In this document: piece after piece, positions 54,504 to 63,961 of the stretch
Numbering within the stretch: position 1 is the first letter of the stretch
Layout: each line of letters opens with the position of its first letter
Origin: Massilia sp. erpn
GTDB lineage: Bacteria; Pseudomonadota; Gammaproteobacteria; Burkholderiales; Burkholderiaceae_D
Length of the DNA: 64,000 nt
Reading direction: 5' to 3'
Assembly: GCF_024400215.1 (NCBI RefSeq)
Contig: NZ_CP053748.1
Coordinates: forward strand, 372,001 to 436,000
Notes under the pieces: generated by a model
Database searches by the model: none
Seen by the model: only the letters and a program-made list of their open reading frames with translations
What the model was told of the DNA's origin: nothing
Translations under genes and position numbers: made by a program

Positions 54504-56237
54504 TCAGAATTCTTCCCACTCGTCGCCGGCGCTGGCCGTGGCGGCGATTTTCTTCGGCTTGGCCGGTGCGGCGGCGACGGCTTTTTTCGGCGCCGGACGC
54601 GCTGCTGCCACCGGCTTGGCCACGGTCACCGCGGTCACGGCCGGCAGGGAGGCCAGCAGCGCGCGCTCGTCGGCGGGATCGAGCTTGAAGATGCTGACCA
54701 CGCGCGCCAGTTCGCCGGCCTGGTCCTGCAGGCTTTGCGCGGCGGCGGCCGCTTCTTCCACCAGCGCGGCGTTCTGCTGGGTCATGCTGTCCATCTCGAT
54801 GATGGATTGGTTGACCTGCTCGATGCCGGCGCTCTGCTCCTGCGAGGCGTTGGCGATCTCGCCCATGATGTCGGTGACGCGGCGCACGGAGGCGACCACT
54901 TCATCCATCGTCACGCCGGCCTGGCCCACCAGTTTCGAACCGCGCTCGACCTTCTCAACGGAGTCGCCGATCAGGGCCTTGATTTCTTTCGCGGCGCCAG
55001 CGGAGCGCTGTGCCAGGTTGCGCACTTCGGAAGCCACCACTGCGAAGCCGCGGCCTTGTTCGCCGGCACGCGCCGCTTCCACGGCGGCGTTCAGCGCCAG
55101 GATATTGGTCTGGAAGGCGATGCCATCGATGACGCCGATGATGTCCACGATCTTGTTGGCCGATTCGTTGATCGAGCTCATGGTGTCGACCACTTGCGAG
55201 ACCACGGCGCCGCCCTTGCGCGCCACGTCGGAGGCATTGGCCGCCAGCTGGTTCGCTTCGCGGGCATTGTCGGCATTCTGCTTCACGGTGGAGGTCAGCT
55301 CTTCCATCGCGGAAGCGGTTTTCTCCAGCGAGGAAGCCTGCATCTCGGTGCGCGAGGACAGGTCGATATTGCCGGCGGCGATTTCGCGCGAGGCGGTGCC
55401 GATGGTTTCGGTGCCGTTGCGCACCTGGCCGACGATGCCCACCAGGGAATCGCGCATTTCGCGCATCTCGGACAGCAGGCTGTTCTTGTCGGTGGAATCG
55501 GTGTCGATGGCGATCGACAGGTCGCCGTTGGCGATGCTGCCGGCGATCGAAGCGGTGTAGTCAGGTTCGCCGCCCAGCTGTTTCAGCAGGCCGCGGGTGA
55601 TCACATACGCGGCGATCACGCTGATGATCACGGCCAGGGTGCCCATCAGGATCATGAAGGTGCGCGCGCTGGAGTAGCCGGAAGCGGCATCGACCTGCAC
55701 TTGCGCATTCAGTTTGTCTTCCAGGGCCGCCAGCTGGTCCAGCGCTTCCATCCACTTCTTCTGGGCCGGACGGATTTCCTTGATCATCACCTTGGTGGCG
55801 TCGACGGCATTATTCGCCATCCACAGATCGATGGCTTTCTTCACGGCCGGCAGGGTGGCGGCTTCGTGTTCCTTGATCTGGGTCAGCAGGGCTTTTTCTT
55901 CCGGCGTCGCTTCGATGGCGAATTGCGCTTCCAGTTTTTTCAGCGCGCCTTCGTATTTGTCGGCCTGGGCCTTGATGCGGTTCACTTCCGGCTCCATATC
56001 GGAGGCATCGGACATCAGGGTCAGCACGCGCAGCGAAGTAATGCGGTCAGCGACGTTGTTGCGCATATCGATCACCAGGCGGGTCACCACATTATTAAAG
56101 CTGACCACGTGATCGAGACGGTCCTGGATCTGGCCCATGCGCAAAATACCCACCGCCGTCACGGCGACCAGGAATACCAGCACCAGCGCAAATCCGAGAC
56201 CCAGACGCGTCCCCACCTTCATTTTTGCTAAATTCAT
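54504..56237 (-). CDS. Methyl-accepting chemotaxis protein with CheR-docking C-terminus
   Basis: 577 residues from ATG 56237. The first membrane span is at about 10-30, followed by a four-helix-bundle periplasmic sensor (about 35-185), second span ([20 protein letters not shown]), HAMP, and a long signalling coiled coil with the hairpin tip [20 protein letters not shown] followed by [17 protein letters not shown]. An alanine/proline/lysine-rich flexible tail ends in GDEWEEF, a pentapeptide of the NWETF type that tethers CheR/CheB. It signals through CheA/CheW encoded elsewhere; the CheB-CheR fusion at 48776 is a plausible adaptation partner. Confidence 0.95.
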   Translation of the reverse strand: MNLAKMKVGTRLGLGFALVLVFLVAVTAVGILRMGQIQDRLDHVVSFNNVVTRLVIDMRNNVADRITSLRVLTLMSDASDMEPEVNRIKAQADKYEGALKKLEAQFAIEATPEEKALLTQIKEHEAATLPAVKKAIDLWMANNAVDATKVMIKEIRPAQKKWMEALDQLAALEDKLNAQVQVDAASGYSSARTFMILMGTLAVIISVIAAYVITRGLLKQLGGEPDYTASIAGSIANGDLSIAIDTDSTDKNSLLSEMREMRDSLVGIVGQVRNGTETIGTASREIAAGNIDLSSRTEMQASSLEKTASAMEELTSTVKQNADNAREANQLAANASDVARKGGAVVSQVVDTMSSINESANKIVDIIGVIDGIAFQTNILALNAAVEAARAGEQGRGFAVVASEVRNLAQRSAGAAKEIKALIGDSVEKVERGSKLVGQAGVTMDEVVASVRRVTDIMGEIANASQEQSAGIEQVNQSIIEMDSMTQQNAALVEEAAAAAQSLQDQAGELARVVSIFKLDPADERALLASLPAVTAVTVAKPVAAARPAPKKAVAAAPAKPKKIAATASAGDEWEEF

Positions 56238-56598
56238 TTCGGCTCTTCGTAAAGTGACACTGCTTATTAAGATTGCCCAGGAATGCAACGTGTGTACGTT
56301 GACAACATTCACTGACCCTTGCTGCTACGCAAGTAATGACAGTAGCAAACAATGACTGCGAATGCAAAAATTTGCGGCCTGACGATGCAAGAATCTGTCG
56401 TTTTTTCGAAGCGCCGAACGGACCGCGACTCAGCGCGAACACACTGCTGAAAAACTGCTAAATAGTGTGTATATTCTGAAATTATAGAGGTAAATTTTGC
56501 CACAGGGCAATCATTTGCTGTGCAAAATTCGCACAACCGTGATTTCTACGTGGAAATACGTATTGTGCTGAAGAATATACTGCGAGGGTGTGGGGAAA
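56238..56598. other. Intergenic region upstream of the chemoreceptor with a long inverted repeat
   Basis: About 360 bp without a gene between the chemoreceptor start and the dusA stop. It is A/T-rich at 56455-56530. AATTTTGC-C-ACAG (56493-56505) and CTGTGCAAAATT (56518-56529) are inverted with a 12-nt loop and one unpaired base. This could be the dusA 3' end structure or a regulator site for the receptor gene. Confidence 0.45.
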
Positions 56599-57630
56599 TC
56601 AGGCGGCGAGCGGGTGGCGCTGCAGGGCGCGCAACAGCAGCTGCGGGTCGCCGGCGGCCAGCTGGCGCGCGTCGGACAGGGTCTGGCGGAATTGGCGGGC
56701 GCCCGGCAAGCCTTGCATCAAACCCAGCATATGGCGCGTGATGCTGTTCAGCTTCAAGCCCTTGCCACCATCCTTGGCCAGCTGGGCGCTGATATACGGG
56801 ATCATGGCGCGCAGCACGTCTTCCCGGCTCTGGATCGGCGTTTCGGCGCCATAGTAGCGCTGGTCGAAGCCCGCCATCAGATAGGGGTTGTGGTAAGCCT
56901 CGCGGCCCAGCATCACGCCATCGACGTGCTGCAGATGCAGGTCGATCTCGGCTTCGGTCTTGATGCCGCCGTTGATGATGATTTCGAAGTCAGGAAAATC
57001 GCGTTTCAGGCGGTAGGCGAAGTCGTATTTGAGCGGCGGAATCTCGCGGTTTTCCTTGGGCGAGAGGCCTTTCAGGATGGCGTTGCGCGCATGCACGACG
57101 AAGGTGGTGCAGCCGGCGTCCGCCACCGTGCCGACGAAATCGCGCACGAAGTCATAGGATTCGCTCTGGTCGATGCCGATGCGGTGCTTGACCGTGACGT
57201 CGATGGTGACGGCGTCGCGCATGGCTTTCACGCAATCGGCCACCAGCTGCGGCTCGGCCATCAGGCAGGCGCCGAAAGCGCCCTTCTGCACCCGCTCCGA
57301 GGGGCAGCCGCAATTCAGGTTGATCTCGTCATAGCCCCATTGCTGGCCCAGTTTGGCGCTGGTGGCCAGGTCGGCCGGATCGCTGCCGCCCAGCTGCAGG
57401 GCGACCGGATGCTCTTCCTCGTTGAAGCGCAGGTGGCGCTCCACATCGCCGTAGACCAGGGCGCCGGTCGTCACCATCTCCGTATACAGCCAGGTGTGGC
57501 GCGTGATCTGGCGGTGGAAGACGCGGCAATGGCGGTCCGTCCAATCCATCATCGGCGCCACGGACAGGCGGCGGCCACGCACAGGAGCGGTCGCGGAAGT
57601 GTCGGAGGTAGGCGCGGAAATCGTGGTCAT
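56599..57630 (-). CDS. dusA: tRNA-dihydrouridine(20/20a) synthase
   Basis: 343 residues from ATG 57630. It is a FMN enzyme reducing U20/U20a in the tRNA D-loop with NADPH. Motifs: LSVAPMMDWTDRHCRVF, LQLGGSDPADLATSAK, GYDEINLNCGCPSERVQKGA with the catalytic Cys, FVVHARNAILKGLSPKENRE (DusA-specific) and DGVMLGREAYHNPYLM. Full length. The upstream side is bordered by the A/T-rich defence island. Confidence 0.95.
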   Translation of the reverse strand: MTTISAPTSDTSATAPVRGRRLSVAPMMDWTDRHCRVFHRQITRHTWLYTEMVTTGALVYGDVERHLRFNEEEHPVALQLGGSDPADLATSAKLGQQWGYDEINLNCGCPSERVQKGAFGACLMAEPQLVADCVKAMRDAVTIDVTVKHRIGIDQSESYDFVRDFVGTVADAGCTTFVVHARNAILKGLSPKENREIPPLKYDFAYRLKRDFPDFEIIINGGIKTEAEIDLHLQHVDGVMLGREAYHNPYLMAGFDQRYYGAETPIQSREDVLRAMIPYISAQLAKDGGKGLKLNSITRHMLGLMQGLPGARQFRQTLSDARQLAAGDPQLLLRALQRHPLAA

Positions 57631-57759
57631 GACGGCAACAGACTGGGCAAGGAAGCGGGGCCGCACATTATACAGGCATCCGGCCCGGCCGCCGCTGTCG
57701 TCCCGTCGGAAGAGCTCTTACTATTTTCCCGGGTATCCGCCTAATGCCAACAGATTTTC

Positions 57760-58656
57760 TCAGGCTGCACGAGCAGCTTCCTCGACAAACGAAGCCAACC
57801 CAGTAGGTACCGGCGACTGCCCGGCCAACCGTCTTAGAGACACGGACCAAGGCTCACCCGGAAGGGCCGGCATACTATGATCGAACAACTGCGGCTCAGA
57901 TTGTTTTCTATCTGCGGTCAGTAGTCGAAGCCAACGCCTAAAAGCACAGAGGACATATTTGCCGCGCTGCGTTCTGTATCTGTGAAGCTCAGCAAACTCT
58001 TCGCGAAGCGCCTCAACAACCACACCATCTATACTACCGCCGACCTCAATTACTTCCTTTAAATCCTGATAAGCAGGCTCCACCCTATCAAGATAAATAT
58101 TTACAATTGACCTTGAATCCTCAGCCTTACTCAAAACATTCAATCCAATTCGACGAGCAGCAAAGAATTGAAAATGCAACTCTTTAGCGGATTTTTCAAA
58201 TTCATCCAAAAATCTCTCAAAAGCCTCTTTTATTCTCTGCTTCTCCAATGGAGATGCCGCGCACCTAAATTCGTCTGACAATAAGCTTTCCAATGTACTA
58301 GATGTGCACAAGAAATTCTCAATTGAATACCCATCAAGCGTAAATAAATTCCTCATACATTCAAAATCATCAAAATCACAGTCCACGAAGAAATATATTC
58401 TACGCAAAAATTCAGGATTTTCATTAATGATTTTCTTACACAAAGAAATTAATTGCTCCTTCCCTTTCCCCACTATTGGCTCATAATTCAAACTTAAACG
58501 AGTTCGCCCAATCCACGTTTCATAAACCCCAACATCCTCTTGCCCTTCAAAAACAAAGATGAGCGACTCGGGCCGTGCGCTTCTCACCAGTATTATCGAA
58601 TGTTGCAAAACAGATGGGCTTTTCCTACTTTTTCTATGCTTCTCTATTTCAGACAT
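57760..58656 (-). CDS. DUF4435 protein, AriB-like TOPRIM nuclease of a PARIS-type system
   Basis: 298 residues from ATG 58656 with GAGG upstream; the start lies inside the end of the AAA gene (8-nt overlap). DUF4435 pattern: SLIFVFEGQEDVGVYETWIG, VGKGKEQLISLCKKIINENP, IYFFVDCDFDDFE and LDGYSIENFLC. The acidic residues in FEGQED and VDCDFDD form the TOPRIM-like site. In PARIS the ATPase releases AriB when a phage anti-restriction protein is sensed, and AriB then acts as a tRNA-targeting nuclease. That role is known for the family and inferred here. Codon use is markedly A/T-rich. Confidence 0.82.
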   Translation of the reverse strand: MSEIEKHRKSRKSPSVLQHSIILVRSARPESLIFVFEGQEDVGVYETWIGRTRLSLNYEPIVGKGKEQLISLCKKIINENPEFLRRIYFFVDCDFDDFECMRNLFTLDGYSIENFLCTSSTLESLLSDEFRCAASPLEKQRIKEAFERFLDEFEKSAKELHFQFFAARRIGLNVLSKAEDSRSIVNIYLDRVEPAYQDLKEVIEVGGSIDGVVVEALREEFAELHRYRTQRGKYVLCAFRRWLRLLTADRKQSEPQLFDHSMPALPGEPWSVSLRRLAGQSPVPTGLASFVEEAARAA

Positions 58657-60055
58657 TTGCAACCTCGTTCCGAATAACTTTCAAAGCACGAGCACAACCA
58701 TCCAATTCATTGTCATAAACAAAAGGAGAATGCGTTATTGCAAATAGTTGCACAACGCTGCCACTTTTAGTAATATCAGGCAAAACCTTCCTTTGCCAAT
58801 CCAAGGAAAGCGATAATTCAGGCTCATCTATCAAAACCATCTTCTTCTTTGAACTCAAATACAGTCTAGCCATAAGAGAGACAATTTGCTTTTCGCCCGA
58901 TGATAATAACTCTAATCCAATCACACGTTTTGCCCATAGATCCTCCACAACAACTCTCAGTGTTTGCGGATCAAAAGCCAAAGCCTTTTCATCACTCGAT
59001 AAAGTAAGGTAGCTATTGCAAACGCTTACAAACTGCTCAACTTTTTGTTCCATTTCACGAGTCTGTTCAATTACCCCAGCCAATCTACTTAAAAAGTACC
59101 GCAGAAACCAATTATCTGCATTTTCGATTGCCCCTGTTGCATAAAGATTTTCAATATCTTCAAATACACCACCGAACCGCTGCTCGTGGCGAGTTACTCG
59201 ATTTAGAAAGCGAGAGAGCGATTTAACATCAGGCAAATCTGAAGCAGTTACTGTCTCTTGGCGAGCACTTCCCTTCAGCATTTCATCTAAGATCCTTGTG
59301 CTTAGTGTGCGATATCCCTGATTAGAGCGACGTTCAATTTCGTCGCTTAATTCGACAAGCTTTTCTTCGACATCAGACAAACCGAACACGATATCATCTA
59401 GGCGATTGGAGTTCACATGGGCCGGATCCACCATATGTCTATGAGAACGGCTAATACGTGGCCGAAGTTGAGGCCGTTCGACTCTTCGATAAGTTGGTAG
59501 AAACACTATTTCTATATCTCCCACACAACGAAGAACCTCAGCACTAACCAACTTAGCAGCCGCGCTAAAGGAATTATCAAGGCCCGCATGGATGTTATCG
59601 AGCGCTGCTTCGACCTGCTCCCAATTTAATTCTATCGAATAGTAAATCTGCCGAACAATCGGATGGGACTGTAGAGATTGAAATTTTTCAGGACGATAAA
59701 CTCCCGTCATAAAATCAGATAATTCGTTTTCAGGCATTGATGCAGACTCTGCAAGTTCCCGCAGGGCATTATCTTCAGAGTTTGGTCCATCACCGAGCAT
59801 CGACCGCTCCAGCACCAAAGGTAAATTTTTCCCAACAAAAAGGCATTCAATTGAACCAAATGAGAATGAAGCAAGCCGATGAAATCGGCGCGTTAAAAAA
59901 GCGTTCAAAATATTCAGTAAGGTTGTTTTGCCCATACCATTTTCAGCGACAATAATAGTAGCAGCCCCTGAAAAATCGATCGACAAATCCTTGTAACCAT
60001 GAAGACCCTTTATAGAGAATCTCTCAATAAGTGCCATCGATGCTGTGTTTTCCAT
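58649..60055 (-). CDS. AAA ATPase, AriA-like sensor of a PARIS-type system
   Basis: 468 residues from ATG 60055, chosen for AAGGA seven bases upstream (alternatives 60073 and 60037). ABC/SMC-like ATPase: P-loop VAENGMGKTTLL, a long coiled insertion around 150-360, the signature ELLSSGEKQIVSLMARLYL, Walker B MVLIDEPELSLSLDWQ and the switch AITHSPF. It belongs to the AAA_15/AAA_21 type found as AriA. It is translationally coupled to the DUF4435 gene. Base composition is far below the neighbours in GC, a sign of recent transfer. Confidence 0.82.
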   Translation of the reverse strand: MENTASMALIERFSIKGLHGYKDLSIDFSGAATIIVAENGMGKTTLLNILNAFLTRRFHRLASFSFGSIECLFVGKNLPLVLERSMLGDGPNSEDNALRELAESASMPENELSDFMTGVYRPEKFQSLQSHPIVRQIYYSIELNWEQVEAALDNIHAGLDNSFSAAAKLVSAEVLRCVGDIEIVFLPTYRRVERPQLRPRISRSHRHMVDPAHVNSNRLDDIVFGLSDVEEKLVELSDEIERRSNQGYRTLSTRILDEMLKGSARQETVTASDLPDVKSLSRFLNRVTRHEQRFGGVFEDIENLYATGAIENADNWFLRYFLSRLAGVIEQTREMEQKVEQFVSVCNSYLTLSSDEKALAFDPQTLRVVVEDLWAKRVIGLELLSSGEKQIVSLMARLYLSSKKKMVLIDEPELSLSLDWQRKVLPDITKSGSVVQLFAITHSPFVYDNELDGCARALKVIRNEVANV

Positions 60056-60745
60056 ACAAATCCTTTTTTTCAATCACCTAATCTCAATTCGATTATCTCT
60101 ACGGCTCGCACATTTAATCGTTTGCAATTCTCGTATTGCTTGCCATCTTTCCGGTTATCGCACTCTCCCACCAATGCTCCCATCGGGAACAATCGCGGCG
60201 TAAGCAGTGGCCCTACGCGCTATCAAAGCATACCATCTTGCTGTATTGAAAAATACCCCAATCTTACTGCAAGCAAACGCCTAAATGCCCCAAAAAATGT
60301 ACACATAGTTAAAAGAGAGCTCGTCGCTCTTCCTCTCGCATTCATAGAGGCGGCTCAGAAAACCTTTCTAAACTCCTCTGCACTAAAGATTCATCGAATT
60401 GACATCGACAAAAATTGCTTGCGGATCGCTTCGCTTATCGCCGCTTTCCATTCAGCGGAGCGCGGACGATTGAAGAAATTGAGAGGGCTGACGGGTAAGT
60501 GAGGAAAAAACGCTGGCCAGACGAGCTTCCTGAGAAACGAGGAGACAATACAGCACACTCATGCACAGAACTCTCAGTATTGCAGCAGTATGGCGATTGA
60601 TCTCAATCAGCGCCTCGTTGAGAAAGCTAATGAATTTCATTCCCTCTTAAGCAAGGCGTAAACCCACATCGGGAAATTCTCCTACCTATTGCGTTATCTA
60701 AGAGACTGGGGCCGCAAGCAGGCCGCCCGGCCGGCGGACGGGGGT
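60056..60745. other. A/T-rich flank of the defence island, no supported gene
   Basis: About 690 bp. It contains the promoter side of the AriA-like gene and then a stretch with open frames on the plus strand (60120-60502) and a short one on the minus strand (60452-60640) that lack a ribosome site and any recognisable motif. Composition stays low in GC until about 60670 and then returns to the genomic level. It is probably a relic of further island genes. Confidence 0.4.
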
Positions 60746-61012
60746 TCAAGCGCAGCGCTTAAAAAAAGGATGGGGCTGGTGCACGGGGACGTAGAAGCGC
60801 AGGCGCTTGCCGCGGTGATAGGCGCCGCGCAGGCGGTTGGTCACTTCCCACACCTTGGGATAGCTGTCGTTGACTTCGATCAGGGCCCAGGGGCTGTCGG
60901 GATCGCCCTCGCGCACGAAATGCACGCTAACGACATTGAAGTAGCGCTTCAGCTCCGCCTCGACTTCCTTCTCGTTGTCGTCGCCGCGCAGTCCGGACAG
61001 GATGATTTGCAT
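60746..61012 (-). CDS. Small RRM-like RNA-binding protein, putative
   Basis: 88 residues with a beta-alpha-beta-beta-alpha-beta order: MQIILSGLRGDDNEKEVEAE, then VVSVHFVREGDPDSPWALIE and GAYHRGKRLRFYVPVHQP. This resembles the RRM fold of small bacterial RNA-binding proteins, although the aromatic RNP residues are not standard. It starts 8 nt after the FabI stop in the same direction, so it probably belongs to the pta-ackA-fabI transcript. Confidence 0.55.
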   Translation of the reverse strand: MQIILSGLRGDDNEKEVEAELKRYFNVVSVHFVREGDPDSPWALIEVNDSYPKVWEVTNRLRGAYHRGKRLRFYVPVHQPHPFFKRCA

Positions 61013-61020
61013 AGACCTCC

Positions 61021-61797
61021 TCAGGCAATGATGTTGAGGCCGCCGTCCACGTACACGGTGCTGCCGGTCAGGCGCCGGGCATAGGGCGAGGCGAGGTAGG
61101 CGCAGGTGCTGCCCACGTCCATGATATCCACCAGCTCGCCGATCGGGGCGCGCGCCACGGCGTCGCTCAGCAGCAGGTCGAAGTCTTTCAGGCCGGAGGC
61201 GGCGCGCGTCTGCAGCGGGCCGGGCGAAATCGCATGCACGCGGATATCCTGCGGCCCCAGCTCATAGGCCAGGTAGCGGCAGGACGCTTCCAGCGCCGCC
61301 TTCACCGGGCCCATGACGTTATAGTTCGGCACCACCTTGTCGGCGCCGTGATAGCTCATGGCGAACATGGCGCCGCCTGCCGTCATCAGCGGCGCGGCCA
61401 GGCGCGCCATGCGCACGAAGGAGTGGCAGGAAATGTCCATCGCCTTCAGGAAGCCTTCGGCCGAGCAGTACAGCAGGCCGCCCTGCAAATCCTCCTTGGG
61501 CGCGAAGGCGATCGAGTGCACCAGGATGTCGAGCCGGTCCCAGCGTTCTTCGATGGCGGCGAAGGCGCTTTCCAGCTGGCCGGGCTGGGATACATCGAGC
61601 GGCAGCAGCAGCGCGGCACCCAGCTCCTGCGCCAGCGGTTCGACATGCGGCCGCGCCTTCTCGTTCAGATACGTCAGCGCCACTTCGGCGCCGAGTTCGC
61701 GGAACACCTTGGCGCAGCCGTAGGCGATCGAGTGTTCGTTGGCGACGCCGACGATCAGGGCGCGCCGTCCTTCGAGAATGAGATGGGGGGCGTTCAT
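61021..61797 (-). CDS. fabI: Enoyl-[acyl-carrier-protein] reductase, FabI type (paralogue in pta-ack operon)
   Basis: A 258-residue short-chain dehydrogenase-type enzyme. RRALIVGVANEHSIAYGCAK is the FabI nucleotide-binding start, LDILVHSIAFAPKEDLQG follows, SYHGADKVVPNYNVMGPVKA holds the catalytic Tyr and Lys (Y-x6-K), and IRVHAISPGPLQTRAASG and STVYVDGGLNI close the fold. It reduces enoyl-ACP with NADH in fatty-acid synthesis. The start overlaps the ackA stop by 4 nt. Being in this operon it may be a specialised second copy rather than the house-keeping fabI. Confidence 0.88.
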   Translation of the reverse strand: MNAPHLILEGRRALIVGVANEHSIAYGCAKVFRELGAEVALTYLNEKARPHVEPLAQELGAALLLPLDVSQPGQLESAFAAIEERWDRLDILVHSIAFAPKEDLQGGLLYCSAEGFLKAMDISCHSFVRMARLAAPLMTAGGAMFAMSYHGADKVVPNYNVMGPVKAALEASCRYLAYELGPQDIRVHAISPGPLQTRAASGLKDFDLLLSDAVARAPIGELVDIMDVGSTCAYLASPYARRLTGSTVYVDGGLNIIA

Positions 61798-63005
61798 GTG
61801 CGCGCGCCCTTCTGCTGGGCCTTCTGCTGCATCTCCAGCGCGTGGCGCGCGATCATCAATTCCTCATTGGCCGGCAGCACCCAGACCGGCACCGCGCTGT
61901 CTGGCGCGCTGATGCAGGCCTGCCCCGCCTCGTTGGCGGCAGCGTCGATCTGCACCCCGAGCCAGGCGGCGTCGCGGCAGACGGCGGCGCGCACGCGGGC
62001 GCTGTTCTCGCCGATGCCGCCGGTGAACACCAGGGCATCAAGGCCGCCCAGCGCCGCCGCCAGCGAACCGAGTTCGCGGCCGATGCGGTACACGAACAGA
62101 TCGATGGCCAGGCGCGCGCGCGGATCGCTGCTCGCCTCCAGCGTGCGCATATCGGAAGAGATGCCGGACACGCCGAGCAAGCCCGATTGCTGGTACAGCA
62201 GGCGTTCGATCTCGCCCTGCTCCATCTTCAATTCGCTTTGCAGGAACAGCACCACGCCGGGATCGACGCTGCCGCAGCGCGTGCCCATGGGCAGGCCATC
62301 GACGGCGGTGAAGCCCATGGTGCTGGCCACGCTGCGTCCAGCGTGGATGGCGCACATGCTGGCGCCATTGCCCAGGTGGGCGGCCACCACGCGCGCCTTG
62401 GCCAGCGAGTGGTCCAGTTCCGGCAGCTGGCCGGCCAGGTATTCATAGGACAGGCCATGGAAGCCGTAGCGGCGCACGCCCAGGGAGGTGATCGAGGGCG
62501 GCAGCGCGAAGGCCTGGGCCAGTTCCGGCTGGGCGGTGTGGAAGGCGGTGTCGAAGCAGCCGATCTGCAGCACCTCGGGCGCCATCTCCAGCACGCTGCG
62601 CACCGGCGCCAGATTGTGCGGCTGGTGCAGCGGCGCCAGCGGAATCAGTTGCTCGAGCTGGGCCAGCACGTCCGCATCCAGGCGCACCGGTGCCGAGAAC
62701 AGCGTGCCGCCATGCACGATGCGGTGGCCGATGGCGGCCACGGTGCGGCCGTCGAGATGGGTGTGGGCGAAATCGAACAGGAAGCGCATCGCCGTTTCGT
62801 GGCTGATCGCCGCGCCCTGCCAGCGGTGCTCGGCCACGCTGACGCCATTCTCGCCGGTGGCGACGAAGTAGGCGTCGCCGGTGTAGAGCTTTTCGACCTT
62901 GCCCTTCATGAGCAGGGCCAGCTCGCCTTCGCGTTCGCCATACAGGGAAAATTTGATGCTGGAGGAACCGGCGTTGACGACGACAATCGTTTCAGCGGCC
63001 TGCAT
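61794..63005 (-). CDS. ackA: Acetate kinase
   Basis: A 403-residue enzyme converting acetyl phosphate + ADP to acetate + ATP. Motifs: IVVVNAGSSSIKFSLY at the N-terminus, GHRIVHGG, FDTAFH, YGFHGLSYEYLA, VAAHLGNGASMCAIHAGRSV, GFTAVDGLPMGTRCGSVDPG and VFTGGIGENSARVR. Full length. It lies 2 nt after the phosphotransacetylase stop and overlaps fabI. It balances acetyl-CoA overflow with Pta. Confidence 0.96.
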   Translation of the reverse strand: MQAAETIVVVNAGSSSIKFSLYGEREGELALLMKGKVEKLYTGDAYFVATGENGVSVAEHRWQGAAISHETAMRFLFDFAHTHLDGRTVAAIGHRIVHGGTLFSAPVRLDADVLAQLEQLIPLAPLHQPHNLAPVRSVLEMAPEVLQIGCFDTAFHTAQPELAQAFALPPSITSLGVRRYGFHGLSYEYLAGQLPELDHSLAKARVVAAHLGNGASMCAIHAGRSVASTMGFTAVDGLPMGTRCGSVDPGVVLFLQSELKMEQGEIERLLYQQSGLLGVSGISSDMRTLEASSDPRARLAIDLFVYRIGRELGSLAAALGGLDALVFTGGIGENSARVRAAVCRDAAWLGVQIDAAANEAGQACISAPDSAVPVWVLPANEELMIARHALEMQQKAQQKGART

Positions 63006-63007
63006 TC

Positions 63008-63961
63008 TCAGCCTCCCAGCACTTTGGCGCCGGTCAGCTTGCTGCTGGCGATCAGCGAGGCCACGGCGCAGGAAGCCAGACGGGCCGCCACGGAATCGGC
63101 GCGGCTGGTGAGGATGATGGGCACGCGCGCGCCGAGCACGATGCCGGCGGCGTCGGCGTCGGCCATGAAGCTCAGGCTCTTGGCCAGCATATTACCCGCT
63201 TCCAGGTCGGGCACCAGCAGCACATTGGCGCGGCCGGCCACCGGCGAGGTCAGGTTCTTCACCGCCGCCGCCTGCAGATTGACGGCATTGTCCAGCGCCA
63301 GCGGGCCGTCCAGGCGAGCGCCGGTGATCTGGCCGCGCTCGGCCATCTTGCACAGGGCCGCCGCTTCGATGGTGGACGGCATTTTCGGATTCACCGTTTC
63401 CACCGCCGCCAGGATGGCGACGCGCACTTCCTCAAAAGCGAGGATGTGGGCCAGGTCGATGGCGTTCTGCACGATGTCGACTTTCTCGGCCAGCGTGGGC
63501 GCGATATTCACGGCGGCGTCGGTGATGATGAGCGGCTCGGCATAACCCGGCACGTCCATCACGAAGCAGTGGCTCAGGCGGCGCGCCGTGCGCAAGCCAC
63601 CTTCGCTGCGCACCACGGCGCCCATCAGCTCATCGGTGTGCAGGCTGCCCTTCATCAACGCGGCGGCCTTCCCTTCGCGCACCAGCGCGACGGCGCATTC
63701 GGCCGAGGCGTGGCTGTGTTCCGTGTCGACGATGGGCAGGGCGGCGATATTCAGATCGGCTTCCAGCGCGGTCTGGCGGATGCGTTCAGCCGGGCCGACC
63801 AGGATCGGCGCGATCAGGCCCAGGCGCGCCGCATCCAGCGCCGACTCCAGCGCGTAGCGGTCGCAGGCATGGGCCACGGCCACGGCGGGCGGCGTGGCGC
63901 TGCGCGCGGCGGCGATCAGACGGTCGTAATGCAGGTGGGCAGTGCGGGGACTTGCACTCAT
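63008..63961 (-). CDS. pta: Phosphate acetyltransferase (short Pta, PTA_PTB family)
   Basis: 317 residues, the short form without the P-loop domain of E. coli Pta; related to phosphate butyryltransferase. Motifs: GLIAPILVGPAERIR, KAALMKGSLHTDELMGAVV, VMDVPGYAEPLIITDAAVNI, AILAAVETVNPKMPSTIEA, GPLALDNAVN and LLVPDLEAGNMLAKSL. It makes acetyl phosphate from acetyl-CoA. The start overlaps the upstream stop as ATGA, so four genes are coupled in this operon. Confidence 0.92.
   Translation of the reverse strand: MSASPRTAHLHYDRLIAAARSATPPAVAVAHACDRYALESALDAARLGLIAPILVGPAERIRQTALEADLNIAALPIVDTEHSHASAECAVALVREGKAAALMKGSLHTDELMGAVVRSEGGLRTARRLSHCFVMDVPGYAEPLIITDAAVNIAPTLAEKVDIVQNAIDLAHILAFEEVRVAILAAVETVNPKMPSTIEAAALCKMAERGQITGARLDGPLALDNAVNLQAAAVKNLTSPVAGRANVLLVPDLEAGNMLAKSLSFMADADAAGIVLGARVPIILTSRADSVAARLASCAVASLIASSKLTGAKVLGG

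Noticed and set aside
59999..60502. 167-codon plus-strand frame at the edge of the defence island
   Set aside because: Overlaps the AriA-like start region, no ribosome site, no motif, composition of random A/T-rich DNA.
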